Source: Mojavia pulchra JT2-VF2 (lineage in GTDB: Bacteria; Cyanobacteriota; Cyanobacteriia; Cyanobacteriales; Nostocaceae). Taken from it: 64,000 bases of DNA. Each line of letters starts with the position of its first letter. Position 1 is the first letter of the stretch. The stretch is from the NCBI GenBank assembly GCA_019359325.1, contig JAHHHN010000007.1:248001-312000 (forward strand). The letters run 5' to 3'. Below, piece after piece: positions 45,748 through 55,092 of the stretch. The translations under genes and the position numbers were made by a program. The notes beneath the pieces were generated by a model. It did not search any database. It was not told the origin of the DNA and saw only the letters and a list, made by a program, of their open reading frames with translations.

Positions 45748-47388
45748 TTAATCTTTTACTTCCTCAGTTTCTTGAAAAATATCGTCATCATCTTCAATTT
45801 CATCAGATTCTTCTTCGTCGTCCTCAGAAGAGTCAAGCAAATCTCGAACTTCAGTAAAGGAGTCATCTGATTCAGAAGATTCTTTTATCTGCTCATCAGG
45901 CAATTCAACTTCAGGCAATATTACATGAAAATCTTTTCTCCAAGAAGAAATCAAGTTTTCATTCCACTTAACGTCATTACTTACATCATCTTTAGTACTT
46001 TCTATCAATTTTCTAACACCCTCAGAGGAATCAGACAATATCATTCTGACAAGTTCTATACATTTCTCATATCCAGAGCCTGTAGTTATCATAGTTAGGT
46101 TTTCATTTGGACGCACTAGAACATTAGACCAATGAGATTGATCTCGGCTGAAAAAGCCGTCTTTATCCATTTTAGTAATACTACGCGATATGGCATTAAG
46201 CGTCTCTGGTATACGATGCTCTGCGTTTATCCTGAGCAAGAATCGTGAAACAGCAAAAAAAAGAATTTTTTGTCCCAGGACAGTATAGAGAATATTTGAA
46301 TCTCGTAATTTCTTTATACTTGCTTTTTGATTTGAAGTTAATCGAGGTTGCTCTGGTTGAATAGGAATATTTATATTTACGTAGCTCATCTGTGATACCC
46401 AGTCTTTGAATGGCTGAAGTTCTGTAAAAAACCACTTGAGCAATGCTTTTGTGCCTATTTTAGAAAGTTTAGGATGAGACTCATAATAAGTTTCCAGCGC
46501 ACTATTACGCTCAGTTGGTGAATTGAATGATTTTTTTAAAGCTTGCTTGTTATAATCTTTTAATAGTTCAACAGTACATTGGCTAACCAAATCTAGAGTT
46601 GTTAAATAAGGTTCTGATTGAGTTAGGTTTCTGGATTTGGAAGATCACTTAACAAATTTATCTTCAAGCACTCCTTCCTCTAAAAGTTTTCTAGGAATTA
46701 GTGCTGATATTTTACTGTCATCAAGCAAGAGTTGAGTTTGTTTATCAATTGATTTTGCAGTTTTATTTATAACTGTAAAGATATTACGAGTAGCCTTGAT
46801 TATTTCATCTCTTACAGTTTCGGTTAAATCTGAATAACCAACCCTACCAAGATTACCAAATACTAGATAGACAACAGGTATATCAAAGGTTTCTAAGCAA
46901 TGGAAGTTTTCATTGATTTGTTGAGGTGTTAAAGCCTCCTTTCCAGTATGAACATTCCAATATTTCTTTAAGGAAAGAAGTCTATGTTGCCCATCAATTA
47001 CAATTCTAGCTACGTTCTTATATAACTTTAAATTCACCCATTTTTCAACAATTTTACCCTGACTACTAACTGTAGAGAAATCCCAAAACTCTCTTTGGTC
47101 ATTCGAGTTGGGTAACAGTACTACGACAATTGAATTAAAAAACCGAATTCCATCTTGTGCTAGGTAAGAAAATATTTCTGTATTTGCTCTGGTTTCATCT
47201 AGTTTTCTTTGAACTCGTTCAGAAAAGCTCCAACTACCTTGAATTTCATCAGCAAATCTAATATTTTCTACTGCATCACTTTGCTCAAGAGTTGTTATGA
47301 AGTACCTAACTTCAAACTTACCACTACCAAACTTACCACTAATTGCCTTATATTCAATTGTCTCTGGAGACTGATTATCTAATTCCAT
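45748..47388 (-). pseudogene. DGQHR-domain (DndB-like) protein split by one in-frame TGA
   Basis: The first part (47388-46645, 247 aa) holds the hallmark VIDGQHRLLSLKKYW (~132) and FDIPVVYLVFG. The second part (46590-45748) is in the same phase after a TGA at 46645-46647 and a readable linker (KFVK-stop-SSKSRNLTQSEPYLTTLD). It contains NVLVRPNENLTMITTGSGYE and a very acidic C-terminus (EDDEEESDEIEDDDDIF). DGQHR proteins include DndB, regulator of phosphorothioate DNA modification, and other defence-associated factors. A TGG (Trp) to TGA change would restore one ~546-residue protein. The GIY-YIG gene lies 3 bp upstream. Confidence 0.65.
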
Positions 47389-47391
47389 TGT

Positions 47392-47946
47392 CTAACTCCT
47401 CTGTGCATTAAACTTAGGCTGGCATAGTTGAATTAACAGGCTTTCCAACTCTCTAGAAATCTTTTTTGGACAAGGGAAACAAACGAATAAAAATTCATCA
47501 TTTGATCTTAAATTTCCATATTTTGAGAAAAACCCATCATCTCTTTCCAAATGCTGAATAAATCTATTTCGTAAGTTGATTGCCGTGCCAATGTAATCTG
47601 GGCGTTGGAGAATGCTGCATGAAATTAGAAGATTTTTTAAGATTCTTCGTTCTTTAGGCTGAGAAATAGCTTTGAGAAATTGCTCCATTTTTGGAGATAA
47701 ACGAACTGACTCTCCACAAGTATCGACGATAAACTTACTTCTATTATCTTCCTCAGAGAACTTTGTTTTGAAGACCGTATTTTTTATGCGATTATCTATA
47801 TACTCAGACAAGTTATTTTCTAAAAAATCAAATGCATGATACAAAGCATAAATACCTGATGTTTCAGGGAGATAATCTGCGGCAGATATAGTTGCTGTCA
47901 CTACTGTAAAATTCTTGAAAAAGTTGTCGTGAACTGTTTCTTCCAT
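47392..47946 (-). CDS. GIY-YIG-like nuclease domain protein
   Basis: A 184-residue protein. The GIY strand is seen in ETSGIYALYHAFDFLENNLS (~28), the YIG strand with following Arg in PDYIGTAINLRNRFIQHLER (~117-136), and the terminal Glu/Asn helix in ELESLLIQLCQPKFNAQ. The insert between GIY and YIG is longer than usual (about 85 residues). These nucleases cut DNA in restriction, repair and mobile elements. It starts the two-gene unit with the DGQHR gene (3-bp spacing), so a joint DNA-defence or DNA-modification role is plausible. Confidence 0.65.
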   Translation of the reverse strand: MEETVHDNFFKNFTVVTATISAADYLPETSGIYALYHAFDFLENNLSEYIDNRIKNTVFKTKFSEEDNRSKFIVDTCGESVRLSPKMEQFLKAISQPKERRILKNLLISCSILQRPDYIGTAINLRNRFIQHLERDDGFFSKYGNLRSNDEFLFVCFPCPKKISRELESLLIQLCQPKFNAQRS

Positions 47947-48256
47947 TGATAGAAATCACAAAAATTAATGAATTTAACATAGCATATGTTAAATTAATAC
48001 CCTGAATTATTAAAAAGTTTGTAGCTATGGATTTAAGTTTATACATTTGTAATCTTGGCATTAAAAATTGTAAAATTTTTTGCTATATAAAGTTTGTGTA
48101 ACAAATAAGGTAAAATATAACATAAGAAATACTGAATAATCGTAACTAATAATTCTTAACAGTCAACCAATTGTTGTCAGTGTAAAAATTTCTGTTTCCG
48201 TTAGCTGACCCGCACAGCAACTTAACAAGGTGCTGAAGTATACCCGCTCAGGTGAT
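47947..48256. other. AT-rich gap between the GIY-YIG unit and the ferredoxin
   Basis: About 310 bp of strongly AT-rich sequence without ORF. It must contain the GIY-YIG/DGQHR promoter. No terminator-like hairpin is obvious after the ferredoxin. Confidence 0.45.
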
Positions 48257-48547
48257 TCATTGTCTCAGAACTCTAATCTCTAAATTCCCTGTAATATCTA
48301 TTTGACAGGCTAATCGTGCATTACAATTGTTGGGCGCTAATGTGTCTAGCATTTCCTGTTCATCGGGTTGGGGAGGAGGAATTTTACCAATCACCTCAAC
48401 TAAGCAGGTTCCACAAATACCAGTCCGGCAACCAAATAATACAGGTGAATTTTGTATTGTCAGATGCTCAGATAAATTTTGATGGAGTTGCAGATTGATG
48501 GGAGGATAATCAGTTCCCGGAAAGGATATCTTACAAAGGTCAGACAT
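48257..48547 (-). CDS. Plant-type 2Fe-2S ferredoxin
   Basis: A 96-residue ferredoxin with ligands in FGCRTGICGTCLVEV (C-x4-C-x2-C, ~40-48) and the fourth Cys in ARLACQIDI (~80). The start MSDLCKISFPG fits the family; an upstream Met at 48598 is less likely. It probably donates electrons to the Rieske and diiron oxygenases of the block. A truncated second copy is at 49565-49746. Confidence 0.9.
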   Translation of the reverse strand: MSDLCKISFPGTDYPPINLQLHQNLSEHLTIQNSPVLFGCRTGICGTCLVEVIGKIPPPQPDEQEMLDTLAPNNCNARLACQIDITGNLEIRVLRQ

Positions 48548-48651
48548 AATCAATTTATCAATTAACCCACAGCGACACGAACTTAAAATCTTTAGCACTA
48601 AATAGCCCGCGATCGCTCAATCCCTTTTATTTACCTAGCTTTATTGTTTCA

Positions 48652-48867
48652 TCAAACATCAACATTTATCTGTTCTATCTGTCTAGCAGCTTTCTCCCAA
48701 AGCTTTGCTGAAGTTTCATCTTGCCAATGAGTTCTCAAATTTTCGGCTTTTTTGTGGCATATTCGCTCTAACATTTCTAAGATTGCTGATAATGTCAATT
48801 TATTAAGTAATGCTTCTAAAATCTCCATATATTCTTTTTGCATGATAGTCACCTTCTTATCTTCCAC
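48652..48867 (-). CDS. Small hypothetical protein (71 aa)
   Basis: A helical, charged protein: MQKEYMEILEALLNKLTLSA, ILEMLERICHKKAENLRTHW, then WEKAARQIEQIN. It sits between the AurF-like fragment and the ferredoxin on the same strand. A purine-rich site precedes the second Met (MQKEY, 24 bp in), which may be the real start. Family unknown. Confidence 0.5.
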   Translation of the reverse strand: MEDKKVTIMQKEYMEILEALLNKLTLSAILEMLERICHKKAENLRTHWQDETSAKLWEKAARQIEQINVDV

Positions 48868-49009
48868 TGATATCTTCTGACAAAAATCATGTAAATGACT
48901 TTTATTTTCTCAAATATATAGATTAAGATTTGTTTCGATTGCTATGAATATTCTACTAGCTTATACACACAGTTGAGCTTGTTTTGAATACTCTGTTGAT
49001 TTGCAGCAA

Positions 49010-49395
49010 ATCCCTGTAAATCCTCATTTTTATGCTGTTTAAAACGTCGAAAAGCCCTTTGTTGGGTCACCAGATATCGAGAAATTGAATTAGCGCCCAT
49101 CAATGACATTTCTCGATTTCGTTGCCAAAGTTAATCGAGTTTTTCCACATATACTTTATAAGATGCCATCGCTTCTTGATGAGTTAAGAAACTGCGGTGC
49201 AAACCTTCCAACTCTTCGGTAAAACAGCGATGCATCATTTCTTTAGCATCCTCATCGCTCATCTCAAAAATGGGCGATCGCAGCACCCGATAAATCTTAG
49301 AATACAGCGCCAGAGCGTACCAGAAAATCCCGTTAATCGCAGCCGAAAAGTGAAAGCGATCGCGCTGACATCCCCATAATCCTAAATTAGTACAG
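49010..49395 (-). pseudogene. AurF-like diiron oxygenase, C-terminal duplicate fragment
   Basis: The sequence is closely similar to 49860-50240, the 3' part of the intact AurF-like gene: CQRDHFHFSAAINGIFWY, DEDAKEMMHRCFTEELEGLH and EMSLMGANSISRYL equivalents can be read. It has an in-frame stop (GATTAACTTTGG) and no 5' part. It is the product of a tandem duplication of the AurF-ferredoxin module followed by deletion. Confidence 0.85.
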
Positions 49396-49564
49396 CAGGA
49401 TTATGGGCTTTCTGCCCTCAAAATCCTTCTTAAGGTGATGAGCGCGGTTATCCCTTCTGTCCTATTGTGGTTCAAAGAAACCACCAAAAGCGATCGCCCT
49501 CATAAAACCAGTGCATCTTGCAGATTTAGTACATGAGCAAAGAAGCAGGGGAGCACTTGTGCAG

Positions 49565-49746
49565 AGGGGCAGAGGAGAAATTTCACCAATAACCTCAACT
49601 AAGCAAGTTCCACAAATACCAGTCCGACAACCAAACAATACAGGTGAATTCTGAATTGTGAGATGCTCAGATAAATTTTGATGAATTTCCAAAGTGATAG
49701 GAACATAATCACTTCTGGGAAAGGAGATAATACACAGGTTAGACAT
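49565..49746 (-). pseudogene. 2Fe-2S ferredoxin, 3'-truncated duplicate
   Basis: From MSNLCIISFPRSDYVPITLE through NSPVLFGCRTGICGTCLVEV IGEI it is homologous to the intact ferredoxin at 48257. It then runs into unrelated low-complexity sequence (LPLCTSAPLLLCSC), losing the fourth cluster Cys. It follows the intact AurF-like gene, as expected for the first unit of a tandem duplication. Confidence 0.8.
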
Positions 49747-49859
49747 AGTATTTAAACTAGACTCTTGCATTCTTTTTGCAACGGCAGTCGCTCATGGGGG
49801 GAACCCCCTACGTACCCGTCGCTGCCTCGCCTTTGCGCCTTTGCGTGAGATAAAAAATG

Positions 49860-51044
49860 CTATAAATCCTCACTTTGATGTTGCTCAAAACGCCTAAAAG
49901 TACTTTGTTGAGTCGCTAAATATAGAGAAATCGAATTAGCTCCCATCAGCGACATTTCTCGATTACGCTTCCAAAGGTAATCAAGTTTTTCCACATACAC
50001 CTTATAAGATTGCATCGCCTCCTGATGGGTTAAAAAACTGCGATGCAATCCTTCAGATTCCTCCGTAAAACAGCGACGCATCATTTCTTTAGCATCCTTA
50101 TTGCTCATATCAAAAATCGGCGATCGCAACATATAATAAATCTTCGTATACAACGCCGGATCATACCAGAAAATTCCGTTAATCGCAGCCGAAAAGTGAA
50201 AGTGATCACGCTGACATCCCAGCAATCCTAAATTAGCAACCAGTCGCTCAAATGCAGTTTCTGTAGGAAGGCAGGTAACAATATCGTGAGATATAATTGT
50301 CGAACTATTAAAGTGAAAGCTTTCATCCAAAAAGTGATAGTAAGAGATTTTGGCAGGAATAGGAGCAGTATCTGGATGGGGATGTTTTTGATAATAATTG
50401 CTGAGTTTATGCTGTACTAACTTACCATTTAGTGTCCTTATTCCTCGGACTGTGAAATACTGACAAGCCAAAAATGTATTATTCGCAGAAATCAGCCCGA
50501 AGTATTGCAGCTGAATCTTTTTCCACCAAGTTTTTAAAGCATTGGTGTCAGCATAAACCATCGTTTCGGTAAAGGGGCCGCGCATTGGATAGGTAAAGAT
50601 GAGTTCCCCAAACAATGCTTGCTCAACTTGTTTGGCAATTGTGCGAAATGCGTTAATGTGCGCCCGTTCTTGAGAGGATTCCAAATCTAAGGTATCGCAG
50701 ATTAAGCGGAAATCTTCTTGAGCATAAAGCCCTGCTGCACTAGTTTGATTGAAATAGATAGTTGCTATTTCGGCGGAAACAATTTGTGAGTAGTATGCTA
50801 CCCAGTAAAGTTGATTTAAAATTACACGCTGATGCTGGCTGGATTGTTCCCATAAAGGTGTGCCGTAGAGTAGGGAAAATTCTTCTGGATTCCAATACTC
50901 GTTTTGGCAATCTTCATAGCGAAAATTGGCGGCTGCTTCATCGATTAAAGCAGTGTGATCCTGCTGTTTGTTGCGGGTGTGGTTAATTTGTAATTTGCGA
51001 TAGGTAGTTGGGCTATCTGATAATTTGTAAATAGTATTTTCCAT
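49860..51044 (-). CDS. AurF-like (p-aminobenzoate N-oxygenase type) diiron oxygenase
   Basis: A 394-residue helical protein. Diiron-type motifs are visible: QIVSAEIATIYFNQTSAAGL (Glu ~92), SSQERAHINAF (E-x-x-H ~127), YHFLDESFHFNSS (E-x-x-H ~240) and CQRDHFHFSAAING (His ~275). A C-terminal helical tail has EESEGLHRSFLTHQEAM. The AurF family oxidises arylamines or hydroxylates carrier-bound or free acids, needing a ferredoxin. It is immediately upstream of a truncated ferredoxin and 88 bp downstream of a ferritin-like gene. The substrate is unknown. Confidence 0.75.
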   Translation of the reverse strand: MENTIYKLSDSPTTYRKLQINHTRNKQQDHTALIDEAAANFRYEDCQNEYWNPEEFSLLYGTPLWEQSSQHQRVILNQLYWVAYYSQIVSAEIATIYFNQTSAAGLYAQEDFRLICDTLDLESSQERAHINAFRTIAKQVEQALFGELIFTYPMRGPFTETMVYADTNALKTWWKKIQLQYFGLISANNTFLACQYFTVRGIRTLNGKLVQHKLSNYYQKHPHPDTAPIPAKISYYHFLDESFHFNSSTIISHDIVTCLPTETAFERLVANLGLLGCQRDHFHFSAAINGIFWYDPALYTKIYYMLRSPIFDMSNKDAKEMMRRCFTEESEGLHRSFLTHQEAMQSYKVYVEKLDYLWKRNREMSLMGANSISLYLATQQSTFRRFEQHQSEDL

Positions 51045-51132
51045 AAAATATATTTTTTATTTTTAAACGCAGAGTGGCGCAAAGGTTCACGCAGAGTCAC
51101 ACAGAAGTTTTATTAGAGCTATCCCTGCCTGA

Positions 51133-52041
51133 TTAATACACGCATTTCTGAGGGGAGAGTGGTTCAAAGGCTCCTCGCTCGTCTAAGGCTTGGACGATCG
51201 CTTGTGCTGATGCTCCTCGCATGAGCGATCGCAGTATTTGTAATCGGGTTCCACTGTGGGTTTGTGTATCTAATTCTTCTAGGATTTGGATTTTTTGCGA
51301 TCGCGAAAGATGTCCTTTCACCTGTTCAACGGCTGCTAGGACGTTTTGCGGCCCTACTTGCACCATAGATAAAAACTGTGCCAACACATCAAGGATTGCT
51401 GTTTGACTGGATGCTGCAACTGAAATCTGGTTAAATAAGGTAGTTCCTGTGCCGTGATGACGGGCTTCTGCGTGTAGAAAACTGGTGAAAAGTTCAGCCA
51501 GGATTGGATGGCGACATTCCTTAGCTAATCTGCGGTAATGGCTTAAGCCCCATCCTTCTAATACTACCTGAAGCACAAACAACAGCACTGTTTTATCTGC
51601 ACTTTCAACTACTTCTGCTAGTAAACTGAGAAATGGATCGTTGCTGTTAGTTGGTTCGAGTTCTGGTAAAAAATTGGTTATCTGGCTGAGGTGAGTAGCT
51701 TCATCAGCCGTAAACAGTGCATAGAGCATTCGCTCCTCAACTGTTTCTGCTAACAGTACCATTTTTGCCATGTAGCCAACGCCTGCTTTCTCAATGAAAT
51801 ATGATTCCTCTAAGAGGCTACGATTGGTGAGCTTTAGTATGGCAGATTGTTCGGCTACACTTGCTTGTTGAAATATTTTGACTTGATGCAAGTTGAAAAA
51901 TTTTGCATTCCAATAATCTGATTGCTGCTGTGAAGAACTATCGCTGTAATTTGGCAATGCTGATCTTAGTATGCGTTGCAATCGGTCATTGGGATCTATA
52001 TGCGGTAGGTCGAGTCCGGCAATTTTATATATATTAGTCAT
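51133..52041 (-). CDS. Ferritin-like diiron protein
   Basis: A 302-residue helical protein with a paired ferritin-like pattern: SLLEESYFIEKAG (Glu ~75), FTADEATHLSQI (E-x-x-H ~115), VLEGWGLSHYRRL (Glu ~163) and FLHAEARHHGTG (E-x-x-H ~192). Ferritin-like carboxylate-bridged diiron proteins act as oxygenases or desaturases. It is translationally linked to the upstream Rieske gene (1-bp spacing), so the two probably act on the same pathway. Exact family not recognised. Confidence 0.7.
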   Translation of the reverse strand: MTNIYKIAGLDLPHIDPNDRLQRILRSALPNYSDSSSQQQSDYWNAKFFNLHQVKIFQQASVAEQSAILKLTNRSLLEESYFIEKAGVGYMAKMVLLAETVEERMLYALFTADEATHLSQITNFLPELEPTNSNDPFLSLLAEVVESADKTVLLFVLQVVLEGWGLSHYRRLAKECRHPILAELFTSFLHAEARHHGTGTTLFNQISVAASSQTAILDVLAQFLSMVQVGPQNVLAAVEQVKGHLSRSQKIQILEELDTQTHSGTRLQILRSLMRGASAQAIVQALDERGAFEPLSPQKCVY

Positions 52042-52042
52042 A

Positions 52043-53098
52043 CTAAAGCATTAAAGAGGTAGATGAAGAAGGGCGATCGCTGTTTTCTGGACTATCAACA
52101 GTTTCCCAAGTTCCCCAACTTAAAGCTTTTTGGCGATTAACGTGTTGAATAAATTGCAGAATTGACTGATCTGCTTTGGTAGGAGTCTTCAAATCAAACT
52201 GAATTGTCTGAAATACTTGAGTATCGCCTTTGGCGAAGTAATTACCAACCTGTTGCGTTAACCACAACAACCCACGATTTACACCCCAACCCAAACATCC
52301 AGGTCGCTTGGGAGTCACTAAGATTGTTTGCCCTTCGGTTTTGCCACCTTCAATCATTCGCAGCGCAAATATGATGTAGAAGTGCAGAAAATCCGGCCCC
52401 AGTGTGACAGTCCCAGTACTACCATACCAATAGCACATACTATAAGTAACTTCGTTGCGATATAAAGGACGAATCAGGCGGATTAACCAGGAATCATCGC
52501 CGCCGCGTGTAGTATTGCTGAAGGTAATAGCGTTGGAGTTGAGGTCTTGGGAATCAAATACAATCTCTAAAGGTAGATTGTGTACTGTATTGAAATGGTG
52601 AGCATCGATCGCATTAATCAGCAGCACATTGGGATGGCAGTTTTTGACAAAGCGAGTCCCCAAAATATAATCGCAGTCGACCTGTTCTAATTCCGGGACG
52701 AAGGGTAGCGAACTTGGCTTTTCCTCTCCGACCCAAACCCAAATCATGCCGTACTTTTCTGTCGTTGCCCAGGTTTTGATACATACAGGTAAAGGTTTTC
52801 CGAGGAAAGGAACGTCTACACAAATTCCGCGTTCATCGTATTTCCAATTATGGAAGAAGCAGCGAATGCCATCACCTTCTACCTTACCCTCTGCTAAATG
52901 TGCGCCCATGTGAGAACAATAAGCATCCACCGCCACCACCTGGCCACTGACTCCTCGATAAATTGCCAGATTTCTACCCAGTAGCGTTACAGCTTTCACC
53001 TTGCCAAGTTTTAATTTTTTAGATGGTAATGCCCAGTACCATCCCTGTACAAATTGTGTCGGGTTATTAAAGTTCGAGTTTGGGCTGGTAGGATGCAT
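52043..53098 (-). CDS. Rieske non-heme iron oxygenase (second of the block)
   Basis: A 351-residue protein. The Rieske ligands are CSHMGAHL...CFFHNW (~61 and ~79), and the mononuclear iron site is NAIDAHHFNTVHNL (~165-178). The start MHPTSPNSNFNNPTQF at 53098 lies 5 bp after the stop of the preceding gene and is preferred over 53155. It belongs to the same subfamily as the gene at 54070. It resembles KshA/steroid- or alkyl-type oxygenases in overall layout, but the substrate cannot be read. Confidence 0.9.
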   Translation of the reverse strand: MHPTSPNSNFNNPTQFVQGWYWALPSKKLKLGKVKAVTLLGRNLAIYRGVSGQVVAVDAYCSHMGAHLAEGKVEGDGIRCFFHNWKYDERGICVDVPFLGKPLPVCIKTWATTEKYGMIWVWVGEEKPSSLPFVPELEQVDCDYILGTRFVKNCHPNVLLINAIDAHHFNTVHNLPLEIVFDSQDLNSNAITFSNTTRGGDDSWLIRLIRPLYRNEVTYSMCYWYGSTGTVTLGPDFLHFYIIFALRMIEGGKTEGQTILVTPKRPGCLGWGVNRGLLWLTQQVGNYFAKGDTQVFQTIQFDLKTPTKADQSILQFIQHVNRQKALSWGTWETVDSPENSDRPSSSTSLML

Positions 53099-53103
53099 AG
53101 AAG

Positions 53104-53844
53104 TTAAATAAGAACAGAATCTTGGACAAATTCTAACAACGATTCTGACTGCCACATCCGTTGTCCAGCACGGGTCAGATTCTCATACCGGATTTCAGTT
53201 AAACAAACCAATTCATCCCCTAGTCGATAGCCTGGGTTTTTTTCCTCGAAAAACTGGATATGGGGGTTAGTCTGTCTTCCTGTGGGGATTTCTATTAAAC
53301 CTTCCCGCAGAATTTGGGGATGCTGGAAGCGGACGATACCAGTTGTTTCTTCGTAAAACTCACCATAGTATTCCTGTGCCAGATGTGTTGTTAGATTCGC
53401 AACATCGGCAGGTGTTGCTGCATCATAGCGGGGATAAAACTCTTGCCAAAAGGTAGGGAGAAAGCGGTAGGTGCGAAAACCAGAGCAAATTAGCAGCCAG
53501 TATAGTTTGTTTGGGGCATGGTATTGGCGAAGATAATTAACTGCGGCAATCCAGGTACGTGGTAGTGTTGTACTTGACCAAGCGCTGGGATCGACAATCG
53601 TATCGCCAGAATACACAACACTAATTCGCTCTCCAGAGAAAGTTGTTTGGCACAACATTAGGGTTGAAAAGCCTTTTAGAACATTGGTTATTTCTTCGCG
53701 CAACAACAACACCCAGTTTTTGCGCTCTAGATCAGCCTGGAACGCATCCCAAGTTACACCTTTGAAATGATTATTCAGCAATGCATACATGGCTATGCGA
53801 TCGCTTGGTTGCAGCTTTTGAACAGGAACCAGCCAACTCTTCAT
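53104..53844 (-). CDS. Possible GNAT-fold acyltransferase-like protein
   Basis: A 246-residue soluble protein. Its first half (MYALLNNHFKGVTWDAFQAD, VLLLREEITNVLKGFSTLML, VYSGDTIVDPSAWSS) resembles an N-acyltransferase core: a helix-strand start, a paired strand, then an acceptor loop. YWLLICSGFRTYRFLPTFWQ looks like the cofactor-adjacent strand/helix. The A-site motif for acetyl-CoA is not clear. It precedes a Rieske gene by 5 bp and is thus part of the operon. If it is an acyltransferase it might build the amide or ester that the oxygenases modify (inference). Confidence 0.4.
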   Translation of the reverse strand: MKSWLVPVQKLQPSDRIAMYALLNNHFKGVTWDAFQADLERKNWVLLLREEITNVLKGFSTLMLCQTTFSGERISVVYSGDTIVDPSAWSSTTLPRTWIAAVNYLRQYHAPNKLYWLLICSGFRTYRFLPTFWQEFYPRYDAATPADVANLTTHLAQEYYGEFYEETTGIVRFQHPQILREGLIEIPTGRQTNPHIQFFEEKNPGYRLGDELVCLTEIRYENLTRAGQRMWQSESLLEFVQDSVLI

Positions 53845-54069
53845 TATTCGGAATTTACCTAAGCTCGGTTTGGAGAAAGCCTTAGATTAACACTTTAACG
53901 AGCAAATTGGTGAAATTACGGTGTAATGTGACAGATTCCAGAATGGTTATTTACAATACTTATAGCAATTTTGGATTTGAGATTTTGGATTACCTATCCC
54001 ACCTTAGCACCTTGAATTGCTGTTGGTGCGTTACACTAAAGCAATAACACACCCTAAAATTTAATTTAC

Positions 54070-55092
54070 TTAATTCTGAATTATAATTTTTGAATTTACC
54101 GCAGGAGTTGACCATCGAGAAGGTTCTAGCTCGTTTACATACTCCATATACTCAGCCAACGGCTTATCAATACTGAGGAGCAACTTCGGATTAAAGCGAA
54201 TATTATCGTAAATCTTGCCGTCTTCATCTCGGAGCATATAGTAAGCCAATCGAGTGCAGAATAGCAAAAACTTACTGAGCAGATATCCTACAAATCCTTT
54301 GCGTTTTTCAGTTACATAAATCGGTTGAATCCGCGTTCTTCCAGGAGCAATTGGAGTATATGCATATATCATATGCAATGGGGGAAACAGCCGCACTTTT
54401 TTCATCATTGTTAACAAACCAATGCAACCATGAGCATACCGCATGGAATACTCATAGTTAGAACCAAGAAATCTTTGACCTAATCGTTCTCGAAAAGTTG
54501 TTTGAGGAAATTGTCCCCGCATTGTAAAGTCAATTTGTGTACCTAATTCGCTGCGATGTAGCGACAAATCCATTTTGATATCTAAATGATGAATTGTTTT
54601 TAAATGTTGGGCATCAATACCATTCATCATACAAATATGGTGGTGACAACTTCTTTCAAATGCTGTATCAGGTTGTGCAACAATTTCTTTACCCTTTAAT
54701 TCATCAAAATCAGCCACACCTTCTGGTGCTACAGCGTCAGGATAAATCCAGATAAATCCATACTTTTCTGCTGTCGCATAAGCTTGTACTTTTGCTTTAG
54801 ACGGAATCTCTGGTTGACAGGGGATATTTTGGCATATTCCTGCTTCATCAAATGCCCAATGATGAAATGCACAACGAATCCAATTACCATCAACCTGTCC
54901 AATTCCTAAATCTGTTCCCAAATGAGGGCAGTAAGCATCCAAAGCACGCACTAGCCCATCCTCACCGCGAAAGATAGCAATTCTTTGACCGCATACTTCT
55001 ACAGATTTTGCTTTTCTTTTAGGTAATTCATGGCTAGGACAGGCAATATACCAACCCTTAGCAATGACATTCCAGTTGTTAAATATTTGCAT
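54070..55092 (-). CDS. Rieske non-heme iron oxygenase (first of the block)
   Basis: A 340-residue protein. Its Rieske ligands are CPHLGTDL...CAFHHW (~50 and ~70). The iron-site region is NGIDAQHLKTIHHLD (~150-165). Sequence and layout are close to the 52043 gene (GWYIACPSHELPKRKAKSVE versus GWYWALPSKKLKLGKVKAVT), so the two are paralogues. Its start overlaps the stop of the upstream Mpo1-like gene by 14 bp. A 225-bp gap before the next gene may hold a second promoter. Confidence 0.9.
   Translation of the reverse strand: MQIFNNWNVIAKGWYIACPSHELPKRKAKSVEVCGQRIAIFRGEDGLVRALDAYCPHLGTDLGIGQVDGNWIRCAFHHWAFDEAGICQNIPCQPEIPSKAKVQAYATAEKYGFIWIYPDAVAPEGVADFDELKGKEIVAQPDTAFERSCHHHICMMNGIDAQHLKTIHHLDIKMDLSLHRSELGTQIDFTMRGQFPQTTFRERLGQRFLGSNYEYSMRYAHGCIGLLTMMKKVRLFPPLHMIYAYTPIAPGRTRIQPIYVTEKRKGFVGYLLSKFLLFCTRLAYYMLRDEDGKIYDNIRFNPKLLLSIDKPLAEYMEYVNELEPSRWSTPAVNSKIIIQN

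Noticed and set aside
34935-47388. Stop-codon recoding as an explanation for the three interrupted genes
   Set aside because: The stops are a mixture of TAG and TGA, other fragments here have TAA as well, and many intact genes end normally with each of these codons. Local pseudogene decay explains it better.
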